A DNA stretch of 64,000 bases from Pseudomonas taiwanensis DSM 21245. Its GTDB lineage: Bacteria > Pseudomonadota > Gammaproteobacteria > Pseudomonadales > Pseudomonadaceae. Made by a program: the position numbers and the translations under genes. The notes beneath the pieces are model-generated. The model was given only the letters and a program-made list of their open reading frames with translations, did not search any database and was not told the origin of the DNA. Shown here piece after piece: positions 25,922 through 34,415 of the stretch. Positions within the stretch are counted from its first letter, which is position 1; every line of letters begins with the position of its first letter. Where the stretch lies: assembly GCF_000425785.1 (NCBI RefSeq), contig NZ_AUEC01000027.1, forward strand, positions 30,178-94,177, written 5' to 3'.

Positions 25922-28066
25922 ATGATCAGCAACGAACTCAAAGCCACCATCCAGGGCGCCTACTCGCGTTTTCTCGAAGCCAAGAGCCTGAAGCCGCGCT
26001 ATGGCCAGCGTCTGATGATTGCCGAAGTGGCCAAAGTGCTCGGCGATATCGCCTGCGACGACGAAGGCCGTCGGGCGGGCGAGCCTGCCGTGGTGGCGGT
26101 GGAGGCCGGTACCGGTACTGGCAAGACGGTGGCCTACAGCCTGGCGGCGATTCCGGCAGCCAAGGCGGCCGGCAAACGCCTGGTGATCGCCACCGCAACG
26201 GTTGCACTGCAGGAGCAGATCGTGTTCAAGGACCTGCCCGACCTGATGCGCAGCAGCGGCCTGAACTTCAGCTTCGCCCTGGCCAAGGGGCGAGGCCGCT
26301 ACCTGTGCCTGTCCAAGCTCGATGTACTGCTGCAGGAGGGCCATGCGCAATCGGCCACTGCCCAGTTGTTCGAGGAGGAGGGTTTTCATATCGAGGTCGA
26401 CGAGCGTAGCCAGAAGCTGTTCAACAGCATGATCGAAAAGCTCGCCGGCAACCGCTGGGACGGCGATCGCGACAGTTGGCCCGAGGCACTGGAGGACCAG
26501 GACTGGGCCCGCCTGACCACCGATCACAGCCAGTGCACCGGTCGTCATTGTCCGAACTTCCAGCAGTGCGTGTTCTACAAGGCGCGGGAAGGCATGGGCA
26601 AGGTCGATGTCATCGTCACCAACCACGACATGGTCCTGGCTGACCTGGCTTTGGGCGGCGGTGCGGTGTTGCCCGACCCTCGCGACACCGTCTACGTCTT
26701 CGATGAAGGCCACCATCTTCCGGACAAGGCCATCGGCCACTTCGCCCATTATTCGCGGTTGCGCTCGACCGCCGACTGGCTGGAGCAGACGGCCAAGAAC
26801 CTGACCAAGCTGCTAGCTCAACACCCGCTGCCGGGCGATCTGGGTAAGCTGATCGAGCAGGTGCCAGAGCTGGCGCGGGAAATCCGCACGCAACAGCAGT
26901 TCATGTTCACCCTGTGCGAGCAGGTCGCCGACTTCCGTCCCAGCGAGGACACGGAGGGCCGCGAACGCCCACGTTATCGGTTCGAAGGTGGCGTGGTTCC
27001 CGAGGCGATCCGCGAAGCGGGAATCGAGCTGAAAAAAGGGTTCGCCCGCCTCAACGACCTGTTCACACGCCTGGCCGACTTGCTCAAGGAAGGTATGGAC
27101 GGCGAGGTCAACATCGGTATCGCCAGCCATCAGGCCGAAGAGTGGTACCCCTTGTTCGGCAGCCTGGTGACCCGCGCCCAAGGCAACTGGGAGCTGTGGA
27201 CCGCCTTTACCGCCGAAGACCCTGAAGACAGCCCGCCGATGGCCCGCTGGCTGACCTTGGCCGAAAGTGGTGCGCTATTCGACATCGAGGTCAATGCCAG
27301 CCCCATCCTGGCCGCCGAGATGCTGCGCCGCAGCCTTTGGAACGTGGCCCACGGCGCCCTGGTGACCTCCGCAACCCTCACGGCCCTTGGCAAGTTCGAC
27401 CGCTTCCGCATGCGCTCGGGGTTGCCCCGCGATGCCGTGACCTGCGTCGTGCCCAGCCCGTTCGTGCACGGTGATGCCGGCTTGCTGCGGGTGCCGGACC
27501 TGGGCGCCGACCCGCGTGACGCCACGGCACACACGGCGGCGATCATCCGCGAACTGCCGGGCATCGTCGAGGATGCCCGCGGCGCCCTGGTGTTGTTCTC
27601 CTCGCGCAAGCAGATGCAAGACGTATTCGATGGCCTGGACCGTGACTGGCGCAAGCTGGTGCTGATCCAGGGCAACTTGTCCAAGCAGGAAACCCTCAAC
27701 AAACACAAGGCGCGGGTCGACGATGGCCAGCACAGCGTGCTCTTCGGCCTCGCCAGTTTCGCCGAGGGCGTCGACCTGCCCGGTGCCTACTGCGAGCATG
27801 TGGTTATCGCCAAGATCCCCTTCGCGGTGCCCGACGATCCGGTCGAGGCGGCATTGGCCGAGTGGATCGAAGCCCGTGGCGGTAATCCGTTCATGGAAAT
27901 CGCCGTGCCCGATGCTTCATTGCGCCTCATCCAGGCCTGCGGTCGCTTGTTGCGTACAGAGCAGGATCGCGGCGTCATCACCTTGCTTGACCGGCGTCTG
28001 GTCACCCAGCGCTACGGCAAGGCTATTCTCAATGCGCTGCCGCCATTCCGGCGGGAGATTTCGTAA
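25922..28066 (+). CDS. dinG: ATP-dependent DNA helicase DinG
   Basis: XPD-like superfamily 2, 5'-3' helicase that resolves R-loops, forks and G-quadruplexes. The 714-residue protein has Walker A EAGTGTGKTVAYSLA (about residues 59-73), four Fe-S cysteines including CTGRHCPNFQQC (about 197-208), the DEGH box (YVFDEGHHLPDKA), and helicase motifs IV-VI (RLIQACGRLLRTEQDRG near the end). Start ATG 25922 (MISNELKATIQGAYSRF). It is divergent from the copD-like gene. Confidence 0.96.
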   Translation: MISNELKATIQGAYSRFLEAKSLKPRYGQRLMIAEVAKVLGDIACDDEGRRAGEPAVVAVEAGTGTGKTVAYSLAAIPAAKAAGKRLVIATATVALQEQIVFKDLPDLMRSSGLNFSFALAKGRGRYLCLSKLDVLLQEGHAQSATAQLFEEEGFHIEVDERSQKLFNSMIEKLAGNRWDGDRDSWPEALEDQDWARLTTDHSQCTGRHCPNFQQCVFYKAREGMGKVDVIVTNHDMVLADLALGGGAVLPDPRDTVYVFDEGHHLPDKAIGHFAHYSRLRSTADWLEQTAKNLTKLLAQHPLPGDLGKLIEQVPELAREIRTQQQFMFTLCEQVADFRPSEDTEGRERPRYRFEGGVVPEAIREAGIELKKGFARLNDLFTRLADLLKEGMDGEVNIGIASHQAEEWYPLFGSLVTRAQGNWELWTAFTAEDPEDSPPMARWLTLAESGALFDIEVNASPILAAEMLRRSLWNVAHGALVTSATLTALGKFDRFRMRSGLPRDAVTCVVPSPFVHGDAGLLRVPDLGADPRDATAHTAAIIRELPGIVEDARGALVLFSSRKQMQDVFDGLDRDWRKLVLIQGNLSKQETLNKHKARVDDGQHSVLFGLASFAEGVDLPGAYCEHVVIAKIPFAVPDDPVEAALAEWIEARGGNPFMEIAVPDASLRLIQACGRLLRTEQDRGVITLLDRRLVTQRYGKAILNALPPFRREIS

Positions 28067-28147
28067 CGGCCGGAGCACGATGCACCGGCTCGTTGTCCAT
28101 TACCCGGACGTGGGCTCATGAGGGCCCTGAAGGAGAGCCCCAGCCCT

Positions 28148-30400
28148 ATGATCCGCCACACCCTGCCCGCCATTCTCACCCTGTTGTTCAGCACGCCGCT
28201 GCTGGCCGGACAACAGACGCTTTTCAGCTTCGTGCGCCCGGCCTCGGTGGTCAACGTGGTGACCGACGATGCCAGCATGCCCCAGTACAACGCGGAGCAA
28301 ACGGCCGAAGGCGAAGTCTTGCGGCGGGTGGTGTTCAACCCGGTGGCGCGCCCGACGCTGCGCCTGAGCCCACAAAGCGGTGTCTGGGACTGGTCCGCCG
28401 GTCGGTTCCTGACCCTGCGCCTGCAAAGCGCAATGGACTGGGCGCTGACCGTGGATGTCACCGTACAGGGCGCTGATGGCCGCACGTTGACCAGCCGTAT
28501 CGACCTGCCTGCCGGGCCGGCGCAGACCGTCATGATGCCGCTGAAGGCGAGCTCGCCCCTGAACCAGGGTATGCGTGCCGGCCCGCCAATGCCTTGGACC
28601 CATGAAGGGCAGCGTCTGCTGCTGGCCAGCAGTGCCGGGGAAGTCGACCTCAAGCAGGTGGTGTCGGTCAGCCTGAGCATTCCCGGCCCCAAGGTTGCGC
28701 AGAACTTGCTGATCGAGAAAGTCGGCCTGCAGGATGACGACAAGGCGTACCAGGCCGCTTATCGCGAGCTGATCGATGCGTATGGCCAATCCACCCGGGC
28801 TCGCTGGCCGGAGAAAATCGTCGATGACGAACAGCTCAAGGTGGCCGATCAGCGGGAGCGGCAGCAGCTCAAAGGGTGGCTGGCCGAGCGCCAGAAGCAG
28901 CCATTGGACAACTACGGCGGTTTGCTGGCCGGTCCGGCCTTCGAAGCCAAGGGGTTCTTCCGCACCGAGAAACGAGCCGGACGCTGGTACCTGGTGACTC
29001 CCGATGGCCACCCGTTCTTCTCGCTGGGCGTCAATACGGTGGCTGCCGATGGCGGGCGCACCTATGTCGCGGGGCGCGAAACCATGTTCAAGGCATTACC
29101 GGCCGAGGGCGAGCCCCTGGCGGCTTTTTATGGCGAAGGGAACAATGACGATGGCAATGCCTCGTCGCAAGGTCGCGGCTTCAAGAAGGGGCGCTGGTTC
29201 GACTTCTATGCCGCCAACCTGCAGCGCACCTACGGCCAGCCGTGCGGTGCCGGTGCAGCCGACCAGCCCCCGGTGGGCTGCCCGCAGCCAGTGCTGGATG
29301 CCGCGCGCTGGCAGGCCCATACGCTGGACCGGTTGCAGGCCTGGGGTTTCAACACGCTGGGCAACTGGAGCGACCCTGCGCTGGCCCAGGTCAAGCGCAT
29401 GCCTTACACCCTGCCGCTGTCGATCATCGGCGACTACGCCAGCATCAGTACCGGCATGGACTGGTGGGGGCGCATGCCCGACCCCTTCGACCCGCGCTTT
29501 GCCATGGCCACCGAGCGCGCCGTGGCCATTGCCGCCCGAGACCATCGTGACGACCCTTGGCTGATTGGCTATTTCGCCGATAACGAGCTCGCCTGGGCTG
29601 CCCCGGGAGACGATCCCAAAGCCCGTTACGGTCTGGCCTACGGTACCCTGCGGCTGACCACCGACGTGCCGGCCAAGCGTGCTTTCCTCAAGCAATTGCG
29701 GGACAAGTACCGCAACCAGGAAGGGCTGTCAAAGGCCTGGGGCATTGACTTGCAAGCCTGGGAGCTGATGGAAGACCCAGGTTTCGAGGCGCCATTGCCC
29801 AGCCCTGAGTACCCTGAAATCGAGCGCGATTACCAGCACTTCCAGCAGGTATTCGCCGATACCTACTTCAAGACCATTTCCGATGCCTTGAAATGGCACG
29901 CGCCCAATCACCTGCTGCTGGGCGGGCGCTATGCCGTGAGCACGCCAGAGGCAGTCAAGGCATGCGTCGAGTTCTGCGATGTGCTGAGCTTCAACTTCTA
30001 TACCCTCAAGCCTGAAGATGGCTATGACTTCGCCCGCCTGGCCGAATTGGACAAGCCTGTGCTGGTATCTGAGTTCCAGTTCGGCTCCCGCGACCGCGGC
30101 CCCTTCTGGCCGGGGCCGGTGGAAGTGGCGCGTGAAGAGGACCGTGGACCGGCCTATGGCACCTTCCTCAAGGCGGCGATGGCACAACCGATGATCGTCG
30201 GTGCGCATTGGTTCCAGTACCTCGACCAGCCGGCCAGTGGTCGACTGCTCGATGGCGAGAACGGGCATCTGGGGCTGGTCGCGATCACCGACGTGCCTTA
30301 TTTGTCGTTCGTCGAGTCGGTGCGCCAGAGCAATTGGCAGGTTCTTGGGCAGTTTCGCAGCGGGCTGGAGAAGCCTGTATCGGCGACCACCGGGCCATAG
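28148..30400 (+). CDS. Clan GH-A glycoside hydrolase, agarase-like (GH50 type)
   Basis: A 750-residue, probably exported protein (signal MIRHTLPAILTLLFSTPLLAG). An N-terminal domain of about 200 residues looks like a carbohydrate-binding beta-sandwich. The catalytic domain begins near GFFRTEKRAGRWYLVTPDGH...FFSLGVN. The two GH-A glutamates are visible: acid/base Glu480 in YFADNELAW and nucleophile Glu642 in VLVSEFQFGS. The pattern recalls beta-agarases of family GH50, unexpected in a soil pseudomonad without other agar genes, so the true substrate is probably another galactan or exopolysaccharide. I place the start at ATG 28148 by the signal peptide; ATG 28118 would extend it by 10 residues. 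Confidence 0.78.
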   Translation: MIRHTLPAILTLLFSTPLLAGQQTLFSFVRPASVVNVVTDDASMPQYNAEQTAEGEVLRRVVFNPVARPTLRLSPQSGVWDWSAGRFLTLRLQSAMDWALTVDVTVQGADGRTLTSRIDLPAGPAQTVMMPLKASSPLNQGMRAGPPMPWTHEGQRLLLASSAGEVDLKQVVSVSLSIPGPKVAQNLLIEKVGLQDDDKAYQAAYRELIDAYGQSTRARWPEKIVDDEQLKVADQRERQQLKGWLAERQKQPLDNYGGLLAGPAFEAKGFFRTEKRAGRWYLVTPDGHPFFSLGVNTVAADGGRTYVAGRETMFKALPAEGEPLAAFYGEGNNDDGNASSQGRGFKKGRWFDFYAANLQRTYGQPCGAGAADQPPVGCPQPVLDAARWQAHTLDRLQAWGFNTLGNWSDPALAQVKRMPYTLPLSIIGDYASISTGMDWWGRMPDPFDPRFAMATERAVAIAARDHRDDPWLIGYFADNELAWAAPGDDPKARYGLAYGTLRLTTDVPAKRAFLKQLRDKYRNQEGLSKAWGIDLQAWELMEDPGFEAPLPSPEYPEIERDYQHFQQVFADTYFKTISDALKWHAPNHLLLGGRYAVSTPEAVKACVEFCDVLSFNFYTLKPEDGYDFARLAELDKPVLVSEFQFGSRDRGPFWPGPVEVAREEDRGPAYGTFLKAAMAQPMIVGAHWFQYLDQPASGRLLDGENGHLGLVAITDVPYLSFVESVRQSNWQVLGQFRSGLEKPVSATTGP

Positions 30401-30472
30401 CCAGTTTGCAAAACCTCCAACTACTGAAACAATGCACGCCTTTGACAGCAAGGTCGTACGGAGAACAGGCGG

Positions 30473-31618
30473 GTGCAGATCCAGGGTCACTATGAGCTGA
30501 AGTTCGAGGCAGTGCGGGAAGCATTCGCCGCGTTGTTCGATGATCCCCAGGAGCGCGGCGCTGCCCTGTGCATCCAGGTGGGCGGGGAAACCGTGGTCGA
30601 CCTGTGGGCGGGCAGCGCCGACAAGGACGGCCAGCAGGCCTGGCATAGCGACACCATTGCCAACCTGTTCTCCTGCACCAAGACCTTCACCGCGGTCACC
30701 GCATTGCAGTTGGTGGGGGAGGGCAAGCTTGCCCTGGATGCTCCGGTTTGCCGTTATTGGCCTGAATTCGCCCAGGCGGGCAAGGAATCCGTCACCCTGC
30801 GTCAGTTGCTCAGCCACCGTGCTGGTTTGCCGGCCATCCGCGAGCTGCTGCCTGCCGAGGCCCTGTACGACTGGCAAACCATGGTGGATGCCCTGGCAGC
30901 AGAGGCACCCTGGTGGACACCGGGCACCGAGCATGGTTACGCCGCCATTACCTTTGGTTGGCTGATCGGCGAGCTCATTCGTCGGGCCGACGGCCGTGGT
31001 CCAGGCGAGTCGATCGTTGCCCGCACCGCCCGGCCGCTGGGGCTTGATTTCCATGTCGGCCTGGCCGACGAAGAGTTTCATCGCGTGGCGCATATTGCCC
31101 GTGGCAAAGGCAACGCCGGTGACGCCGCCGCCCAACGCTTGCTGCAGGTCACCCTGCGTGAACCAGAAGCGCTGAGCACCCGCGCATTCACCAACCCGCC
31201 TGCGATCCTCACCAGCACCAACAAGCCCGAATGGCGGCGCATGCAGCAGCCTGCGGCCAATGGCCATGGCAATGCACGGAGCCTGGCGGGTTTCTATGCC
31301 GGCCTGCTGGACGGCAGCCTGCTCGAATCCGAACTGCTCGATGAGCTGACCCGCGAACACAGTTTCGGCCAGGATCGCACCCTGTTGACCCAGACGCGGT
31401 TCGGCCTTGGCTGCATGCTCGACCAGCCCGACGTTGCCAATGCCACCTTCGGGCTCGGGGCGCGTGCTTTTGGGCACCCGGGAGCCGGCGGTTCCGTCGG
31501 ATTTGCCGACCCGGAACATGACGTTGCGTTCGGTTTCGTGGTCAATACCCTGGGTCCATACGTGCTGATGGACCCCCGTGCGCAGAAGTTGGTCAGGGTG
31601 CTCGGCAGTTGCCTTTGA
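30473..31618 (+). CDS. Serine hydrolase of the beta-lactamase/esterase EstB family
   Basis: A 381-residue cytoplasmic-looking protein (no signal) of the penicillin-binding-protein-like esterase family. The S-x-x-K motif is SCTK (about residues 67-70, in NLFSCTKTFTAVTALQ), the tyrosine motif is in EHGYAAITFGW, and a late FGHPGAGGS replaces the KTG box. Such enzymes hydrolyse esters or lactones. It begins with GTG at 30473, with GGAGAA seven bases upstream. Same strand and 72 bases after the glycoside hydrolase; they may be co-transcribed. Substrate unknown. Confidence 0.85.
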   Translation: MQIQGHYELKFEAVREAFAALFDDPQERGAALCIQVGGETVVDLWAGSADKDGQQAWHSDTIANLFSCTKTFTAVTALQLVGEGKLALDAPVCRYWPEFAQAGKESVTLRQLLSHRAGLPAIRELLPAEALYDWQTMVDALAAEAPWWTPGTEHGYAAITFGWLIGELIRRADGRGPGESIVARTARPLGLDFHVGLADEEFHRVAHIARGKGNAGDAAAQRLLQVTLREPEALSTRAFTNPPAILTSTNKPEWRRMQQPAANGHGNARSLAGFYAGLLDGSLLESELLDELTREHSFGQDRTLLTQTRFGLGCMLDQPDVANATFGLGARAFGHPGAGGSVGFADPEHDVAFGFVVNTLGPYVLMDPRAQKLVRVLGSCL

Positions 31619-31717
31619 TCGGGTTGTGCGGGTATTGCACGGTCCCTTTGACTATCCTGAATGCCAACGCCTGAAACGCGTGAGCAAAATTTCTTTTAAT
31701 TTCATGGTGTATCGCTG

Positions 31718-32707
31718 ATGTCTTCACATAAAACCTTAGCACTCGCCCTGTGCCTGACCGCTGTCACGGGCTGTGCCAGCCATTCCCAGGACGCCTCGAA
31801 GGACAGTGGCCATAGCTGGTGGCCCTTCGGTTCGGACAAGGTGGCCGAGCAGGAAGTGAAGGCAGCCGTCACCGATAAAGTGGCCAAGGCCGACGCCAAG
31901 TCCGAAAGTGCCAGCCGCTGGTGGTGGCCATTCGGTGGTGACGACAAGCAAGCCAAGGCGTCCGCCGTACCGAAGATCGATCAGAAGGCTACCCAGGCCT
32001 GGCTGGACGAGTACGAGCCGAAGGTGCGTGAAGCGATCAAGGGTAGCAAGCTGGAACTGGAGCGCCGTGAGGATGTGCTGGCTGTGACCATTCCGGTGGA
32101 TGGTTCCTACAACCCTGACCGACCTAACATGTTGCTGCCAATCACCTTGGGCCCTATCACCCGGGTGGCCAAGACGGTCGAGGGCGATACCAAGTCGGCC
32201 GTGCTGGTACTGGGTCATGCCGACAACAGTGGTGCAGCCGCTGCCAACCAGAAGCTTAGCCTGGAGCGCGCTGCCTCGGTGTCGGCGATCTTCCGCCTCA
32301 GCGGCCTGCAGCGTGACCGCCTGACCCTCAAGGGCATGGGGTCGGTCATGCCGCGCGCCGCCAACGACAGTGCCGAAGGCCGCGCCCTCAACCGCCGTGT
32401 GGAAATGCTGCTGACGCCACAGAACACCATGGTTGCGCTGTTGGCCAAGTACCAGCAAGCCGCCCCGGCACAGAGCCCGGCGTCCCTGGTCGCTGTGCAG
32501 GACGCCAAGCCAGCCGCTGCCAAGGCCACTGACACCAAACCTGCTGCCAAGACCGCGGCGAAAAAGCCGGCGGCCAAGGCCAAGGCACCTGCAAAGGCAC
32601 CCGCCAAGGCTACTGCCAAGAAGAAAGCCGCGCCGGCCAAGCCCGTCGCCAAGAAAACCACGGTCGACAAGAAAGTCGCCGCCAACAGCCCTGCGAAGAC
32701 CAACTGA
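31718..32707 (+). CDS. OmpA-family lipoprotein with Lys/Ala/Pro-rich tail
   Basis: A 329-residue lipoprotein: lipobox VTGC (Cys19), two copies of a Trp-rich motif (SWWPFGSD and WWWPFGGDD, about residues 34 and 69), a central region, and an OmpA peptidoglycan-binding domain (about 140-235, [23 protein letters not shown] and [10 protein letters not shown]). The last 80 residues are a basic repeat rich in Lys, Ala and Pro ([20 protein letters not shown]) resembling histone H1-like tails. On a periplasm-facing lipoprotein such a tail may bind wall or LPS phosphates. pdxH follows 19 bases later, so they are likely co-transcribed. Confidence 0.85.
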   Translation: MSSHKTLALALCLTAVTGCASHSQDASKDSGHSWWPFGSDKVAEQEVKAAVTDKVAKADAKSESASRWWWPFGGDDKQAKASAVPKIDQKATQAWLDEYEPKVREAIKGSKLELERREDVLAVTIPVDGSYNPDRPNMLLPITLGPITRVAKTVEGDTKSAVLVLGHADNSGAAAANQKLSLERAASVSAIFRLSGLQRDRLTLKGMGSVMPRAANDSAEGRALNRRVEMLLTPQNTMVALLAKYQQAAPAQSPASLVAVQDAKPAAAKATDTKPAAKTAAKKPAAKAKAPAKAPAKATAKKKAAPAKPVAKKTTVDKKVAANSPAKTN

Positions 32708-32726
32708 TCTTCAAGGAAACGCAGCC

Positions 32727-33374
32727 ATGACCCAATCCCTGGCCGATATGCGTCGCGACTACACCCGTGATGGCCTGGCCGAAGCCCAGGCACCGGCTGA
32801 GCCGTTCGCCCTGTTCCACCAGTGGTTTGCCGACGCGGTGAAGACCGAGCAGCCGCCAGTGGAGGCCAATGCCCTGACTCTGGCCACCGTCGATGGCGAG
32901 GGGCGGCCTCATTGCCGCGTTTTGCTGCTCAAGGGCCTCGATGAGCGCGGTTTCACCTTCTTCACCAACTACGACAGCGCCAAGGGCCAGCAACTGCTGG
33001 CCAATCCCTTCGCCGCCATGACGTTCTTCTGGCCGGCGCTGGAGCGTCAGGTGCGCATCGAAGGTCGGGTCGAGAAGGTCACGGCCAAGGAGTCGGACGA
33101 CTACTTCCAAGTGCGTCCGCTGGGCAGCCGCCTGGGAGCGTGGGCTTCCCCGCAGAGTCGGGTGATTGCCGGGCGTGAAGAGTTGGAGGGCCTGGTCAAG
33201 GCGACCGAGGCACGGTTCTCCGACACCCAGCCACATTGCCCGGAGCACTGGGGGGGGTATCGCCTGTTGCCGGAGCGCATTGAATTCTGGCAGGGCCGTG
33301 CGAGCCGGTTGCACGATCGCCTGAACTACCGTCTGGTCGATGGCCAGTGGCTGCGCGAGCGCCTGGCTCCCTGA
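32727..33374 (+). CDS. pdxH: Pyridoxamine 5'-phosphate oxidase
   Basis: FMN enzyme that oxidises pyridoxine- or pyridoxamine-phosphate to pyridoxal phosphate. The 215-residue protein shows the FMN-binding core [23 protein letters not shown] (beginning near residue 53), [13 protein letters not shown], and the C-terminal [17 protein letters not shown], all typical. Start ATG 32727 ([17 protein letters not shown]), with AAGGA upstream. A terminator follows directly. Confidence 0.96.
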   Translation: MTQSLADMRRDYTRDGLAEAQAPAEPFALFHQWFADAVKTEQPPVEANALTLATVDGEGRPHCRVLLLKGLDERGFTFFTNYDSAKGQQLLANPFAAMTFFWPALERQVRIEGRVEKVTAKESDDYFQVRPLGSRLGAWASPQSRVIAGREELEGLVKATEARFSDTQPHCPEHWGGYRLLPERIEFWQGRASRLHDRLNYRLVDGQWLRERLAP

Positions 33375-33382
33375 TAGCGTAG

Positions 33383-33402
33383 GGGCCGCTGCGCGGCCCT
33401 TT
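33383..33402 (+). terminator. Terminator of pdxH
   Basis: GGGCCGC (33383-33389), TGC loop, GCGGCCC (33393-33399), then TTTCG. Short T-run but a strong GC stem 9 bases after the stop. Confidence 0.7.
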
Positions 33403-33473
33403 CGCGTCACGAGGCTGCTCCTGCATGTACCCTGCAGATCGTGTGGGGGCTGGCTTGCCGGCGACGATGCCAG

Positions 33474-33710
33474 TCAGTTCCCTCGATATTCTTGCGCCTC
33501 GCGCGCCAACCAGGCCGCCAACGCCTTGCCCTTGAGCTTCTGCGCCTGGGCCCGTTCGAGGCTCCGCAGCATGAATTCACGCTTTTTGGGGTCCGTTCCC
33601 GCCAGTGCCAACGCCAGGTCCCGGTCCATCCAGCGGTGCATGCGTACATACAGCCAGCCGTGGAAGTACAGCCCCGCGAGCGTGGTTACAACGACGATGA
33701 AGTAATCCAT
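33474..33710 (-). CDS. Small hypothetical protein with an N-terminal membrane helix
   Basis: A 78-residue protein beginning MDYFIVVVTTLAGLYFHGWLYVRM, a single membrane anchor, followed by a charged cytoplasmic tail (DRDLALALAGTDPKKREFMLRSLERAQAQK) that is probably helical. I do not recognise the family. ATG 33710 has AAGGA upstream at good spacing. It is convergent with pdxH and divergent from the SlyB-like gene. The 3' side, at about 33450-33473, holds a further REP-like fragment (GCTTGCCGGCGACG). Confidence 0.7.
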   Translation of the reverse strand: MDYFIVVVTTLAGLYFHGWLYVRMHRWMDRDLALALAGTDPKKREFMLRSLERAQAQKLKGKALAAWLAREAQEYRGN

Positions 33711-33858
33711 GGCTATCCTTGGTCTGACTTCAAAAGCCTGCAAAACAGCCGGTTGCGGCTGTACCAGAGCTGAATAAAAGCAATTTTGTTACCTATGTAT
33801 CGTGACAGCCGTCAAGGCACAGCGTCTAATGGACACCTGACTTATGGAGACTGTACCC

Positions 33859-34323
33859 ATGCGTAAATCTGTTTTGCTGGTGGCGACCTTCACCACCATG
33901 TCGCTGTTGCTCGGTGGCTGTGCCTCGAGCCTGACAGGCGACAGCTATTCCCGTGATGAAGCCCGTCGCGTGCAGACCGTGCGCATGGGTACCATCGAAT
34001 CCCTGCGTCCGGTGAAAATCGAAGGCACCAAGACCCCGATCGGCGGCGGCGCTGGCGCCATCGTCGGTGGTGTCGCCGGTAGTGCCGTTGGTGGTGGCCG
34101 TGGCAGCATCGTCGCTGCCGTCATCGGTGCGGTCGCTGGTGGTTTGGCAGGTTCGGCCGCTGAAGAAGGCCTCACCCGTACCCAAGGTGTGGAAATCACC
34201 GTACGCGAGGACGACGGCAGCATGCGTGCTTATGTCCAGGCCGTGCAACAGAACGAAATCTTCCGCGTCGGTGATCGCGTGCGCATCATGACCGTCGACG
34301 GTACCAGCCGCGTCACCCACTGA
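33859..34323 (+). CDS. SlyB-like glycine-zipper outer-membrane lipoprotein
   Basis: A 154-residue lipoprotein (signal FTTMSLLLGGC, lipobox LGGC, Cys21). The middle is a glycine-zipper 2TM domain (about 62-102, with GGGAGAIVGGVAGSAVGGG and AVIGAVAGGLAGSAAEEG), followed by a C-terminal beta domain (VEITVREDDGSMRAYVQAV). SlyB-type proteins stabilise the outer membrane under stress and often respond to Mg2+ or envelope stress. I place the start at ATG 33859 (MRKSVLL), five codons after an earlier ATG. Strong terminator downstream. Confidence 0.9.
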   Translation: MRKSVLLVATFTTMSLLLGGCASSLTGDSYSRDEARRVQTVRMGTIESLRPVKIEGTKTPIGGGAGAIVGGVAGSAVGGGRGSIVAAVIGAVAGGLAGSAAEEGLTRTQGVEITVREDDGSMRAYVQAVQQNEIFRVGDRVRIMTVDGTSRVTH

Positions 34324-34339
34324 TCGTAGACGCGACACG

Positions 34340-34378
34340 AAAAACCCCGAACGGGCATGGCCGGTTCGGGGTTTTTTG
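34340..34378 (+). terminator. Rho-independent terminator of the slyB-like gene
   Basis: AAAAACCCCGAAC (34340-34352), a 12-base loop, GTTCGGGG and TTTTTT. Near-perfect 13-bp stem, could work in both directions for the convergent FAD-protein gene. Confidence 0.92.
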
Positions 34379-34399
34379 TTGGGCGGCGCTAGCGCTATC

Positions 34400-34413
34400 G
34401 CCGGCAAGCCGGC
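34400..34413. repeat. REP core GCCGGC-AA-GCCGGC
   Basis: GCCGGC, AA, GCCGGC, followed by TCTTACAGG. Typical Pseudomonas REP core, just after the stop of the FAD-protein gene. The same core, with TT instead of AA, occurs at 36899-36912. Confidence 0.65.
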
Positions 34414-34415
34414 TC

